Assembly (NCBI GenBank): GCA_009782495.1
Contig: WRIX01000006.1
Coordinates: 1-47,684, forward strand
Length of the DNA stretch: 47,684 nucleotides
Direction: 5' to 3'
Source of the DNA: Treponema sp.
GTDB taxonomy: Bacteria > Spirochaetota > Spirochaetia > Treponematales > Breznakiellaceae
Of the stretch, positions 46,331 through 47,684 are shown one piece after another. Both the position numbers and the translations under genes were made by a program. The notes beneath the pieces are model-generated. The model did not search any database, was not told the origin of the DNA, and saw only the letters and a list, made by a program, of their open reading frames with translations. Every line of letters starts with the position of its first letter. The stretch's first letter is position 1.

Positions 46331-47395
46331 ATGAAAAAGCCGTTTATTTTAACCATAATTTTGGGAATTGCCTCCTTCTGCTTTGCACAAACTTCCACCC
46401 TGGATATTGCCATTTCGGGCGCAAAAACCTATATAGAGACGCAGCTTCCCGAAAAATGCAGGGTTTTAATAGCCGATTTGGGCGCTCCTGCCGGAGAACT
46501 TGGTGTTTATGCCGCCCAGGAACTTTCCGTCCGTCTGGTTAATGCCAAACACCTGACCGTTGTTGACCGAAGCGCCGATGTTATGCAAAGCCTTAGCGCA
46601 GAAACCGGATACCAGTTGTCCGGAGAAGTCAGCGACGATTCGATCCAGTCCATAGGCCGTAAAACCGGAGCGGAAGCCATTATTACGGGCGCTATTACCG
46701 GATCAGCCGACCGGTACCGGCTTCATCTTAAAATTACTTCCGTTAAGACAGCGGAATTGCTGGGTCAGTACAGCGCCTTTTTCCAGACCGATGCGGCATT
46801 TAATGCGCTTCTGGCAAGCAACAGTCCGCCCGCCGGAAAACCCCGGTGGGTATATGAACCATTAACCGCAAAAGCAAAGTACGAACCCGGCGGAAAGGGT
46901 GTTTCCTCATGGTACTACGATGCCGGAATTTCCAACAAAACTGCTTCGGAACAGCTTGCCAGAACCAGGGCGCGGCAGAATATCCAACAAGCCGTTGCGG
47001 AGAATATCGCTTCTGATATAAATAGCAGAATTGATATTACCTCCAATTCGCTGTTCAGGACATCAACCATAGAAGACGCTGAAACGCTCATTCAATCGGT
47101 TATAACAAACTCTGTCAGAACCAGAGTTCCCAGCTACGAACTCCTTGAATGGTACTTTGAAACCGGCGCTATAGATGGAAAGGAATGGCACATGGCTTAT
47201 GTGCTTGTACGTTTTGTCCGGAAGGATATTATCGCTATGGTAGAAAAAATTGAACCTGATAAGATGGCGGATGCGATAATTAAAGCGTCTGGCGGCAAAG
47301 CAACAGAAGACGACAAAACGCTGTTAATTCAGCAGCTAACGGAAGGACGGGACAATGCGCTTGCAATTATCGACGAAGCGTTGGGGGACAGGTAA
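46331..47395 (+). CDS. Secreted CsgG/LpoB-like protein with LPP20-like region
   Basis: 354 aa. A signal peptide (FILTIILGIASFCFAQ) is followed by a CsgG-like domain: CRVLIADLGAPAGELGVYAA, LTVVDRSADVMQSL and GAEAIITGAITGSADRYRLH. The C-terminal half (about 165-300) has LPP20-like features, such as WYYDAGIS and LARTRARQNIQQAVAENIAS. Treponemes carry families of such periplasmic or surface proteins with unknown roles. The promoter and XRE sites upstream suggest dedicated control; a related gene follows 1 bp downstream. Confidence 0.75.
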   Translation: MKKPFILTIILGIASFCFAQTSTLDIAISGAKTYIETQLPEKCRVLIADLGAPAGELGVYAAQELSVRLVNAKHLTVVDRSADVMQSLSAETGYQLSGEVSDDSIQSIGRKTGAEAIITGAITGSADRYRLHLKITSVKTAELLGQYSAFFQTDAAFNALLASNSPPAGKPRWVYEPLTAKAKYEPGGKGVSSWYYDAGISNKTASEQLARTRARQNIQQAVAENIASDINSRIDITSNSLFRTSTIEDAETLIQSVITNSVRTRVPSYELLEWYFETGAIDGKEWHMAYVLVRFVRKDIIAMVEKIEPDKMADAIIKASGGKATEDDKTLLIQQLTEGRDNALAIIDEALGDR

Positions 47396-47396
47396 C

Positions 47397-47684
47397 ATGA
47401 AAAAACCGATTATTTTGTTTGGTTTGTTGACGGTAATGCTGCTTGCACTTTTTGCGCAAACCGCCGCAAAGCCGCGGCTTGCGGTAGTGGAGTTCAGCAC
47501 AAATGTAAACACCGAAAAAGCCAAAGCAGATGCAATCGCCATAAGGAATTTGGCGGAAAGTCACCTGGTAGGAACCGGAAAGTACGAAATTATAACACGG
47601 GAAGAAATTGACAAACTCCTGGCAAATCAGAGTATACAGGTAAGCAGAATATCAAGTGCAGAAAACATTCAAAAACTGCAATTA
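47397..47684 (+). CDS. CsgG-like secreted protein (N-terminal part, cut by window edge)
   Basis: 96 codons are visible. A signal peptide (KKPIILFGLLTVMLLALFAQ) is followed by PRLAVVEFSTNVNTEKAK and YEIITREEIDKLLANQSI, the start of a CsgG/LpoB-like domain. It begins one base after the TAA of the related gene upstream, so the two are co-transcribed and may be old duplicates. Confidence 0.75.
   Translation, partial: MKKPIILFGLLTVMLLALFAQTAAKPRLAVVEFSTNVNTEKAKADAIAIRNLAESHLVGTGKYEIITREEIDKLLANQSIQVSRISSAENIQKLQL

Overview
The window looks like part of the chromosome of an acetogenic spirochaete, most likely a termite-gut type Treponema (inference; no rRNA is present). The reasons are a complete carbonyl branch of the Wood-Ljungdahl pathway next to genes typical of treponemes: a V-type rather than F-type ATPase, an HD-GYP response regulator, a DUF115/MAF-type motility glycosyltransferase, a LysM/M23 envelope peptidase and tandem CsgG/LPP20-type secreted proteins. 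Base composition is moderate, with a few AT-rich accessory genes.

Layout. 1-5700 (minus strand): HD-GYP phosphodiesterase, MAF-like protein, a PASTA-containing penicillin-binding protein and signal peptidase I, the last three with 4-bp overlaps. 5740-10487 (plus): LysM/M23 peptidase with an in-frame palindromic insertion, a small secreted ORF followed by a coiled-coil ORF in the same frame, a beta-propeller/NodB-like protein and a GNAT acetyltransferase. 10507-20613 (minus): one tight operon, cooC-cooC-acsA-acsB/D-acsC-acsV. It encodes CO dehydrogenase, acetyl-CoA synthase fused to the small corrinoid protein subunit, the large corrinoid subunit, the corrinoid reductive activator and two nickel-insertion ATPases. 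acsE and the methyl-branch genes are not here. 20899-22225: a PD-(D/E)XK-like protein, a retropepsin-like aspartic protease and a broken second copy of it. 22280-24263 (minus): a UROD/MetE-fold methyltransferase and a zinc homocysteine methyltransferase. 24331-27607 (plus): a DUF3786 protein, two SDRs and a zinc alcohol dehydrogenase.

27784-35964 is a bacterial microcompartment locus driven by a clear sigma-70 type promoter. It has three deoxyribose-phosphate aldolase (DERA) paralogues, PduL, a CoA-acylating aldehyde dehydrogenase, a PduS-like flavin/Fe-S protein, and six shell proteins (one PduT-like trimer, two hexamers, three pentamers). It fits the sugar-phosphate-utilising (SPU) class: deoxyribose 5-phosphate is cleaved to acetaldehyde, which becomes acetyl-CoA and then acetyl phosphate. 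One DERA carries a C-terminal 4Fe-4S motif. Together with PduS and the pore cysteine of the PduT-like shell protein, this suggests an electron path out of the compartment that could supply CO2 reduction through the nearby CODH/ACS system (inference).

36094-43686 (plus) is secG, a PTS IIA-like gene and a V-ATPase cluster (G/H-like, C, I, K, F, E, A). The expected B and D genes are missing after A; a GxxExxY gene flanked by inverted repeats sits there instead. 43777-47684 is accessory: GxxExxY, a SprA-like putative metalloprotease, a BrnT/BrnA toxin-antitoxin pair, an XRE regulator and two CsgG-like secreted proteins, the second cut by the window edge.

Four unrelated genes (7135, 21544, 35179, 41124) share a conserved leader ending in GTGTGCATG. 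It contains small hairpins whose stems show compensatory changes and is the most notable non-coding signal in the window.
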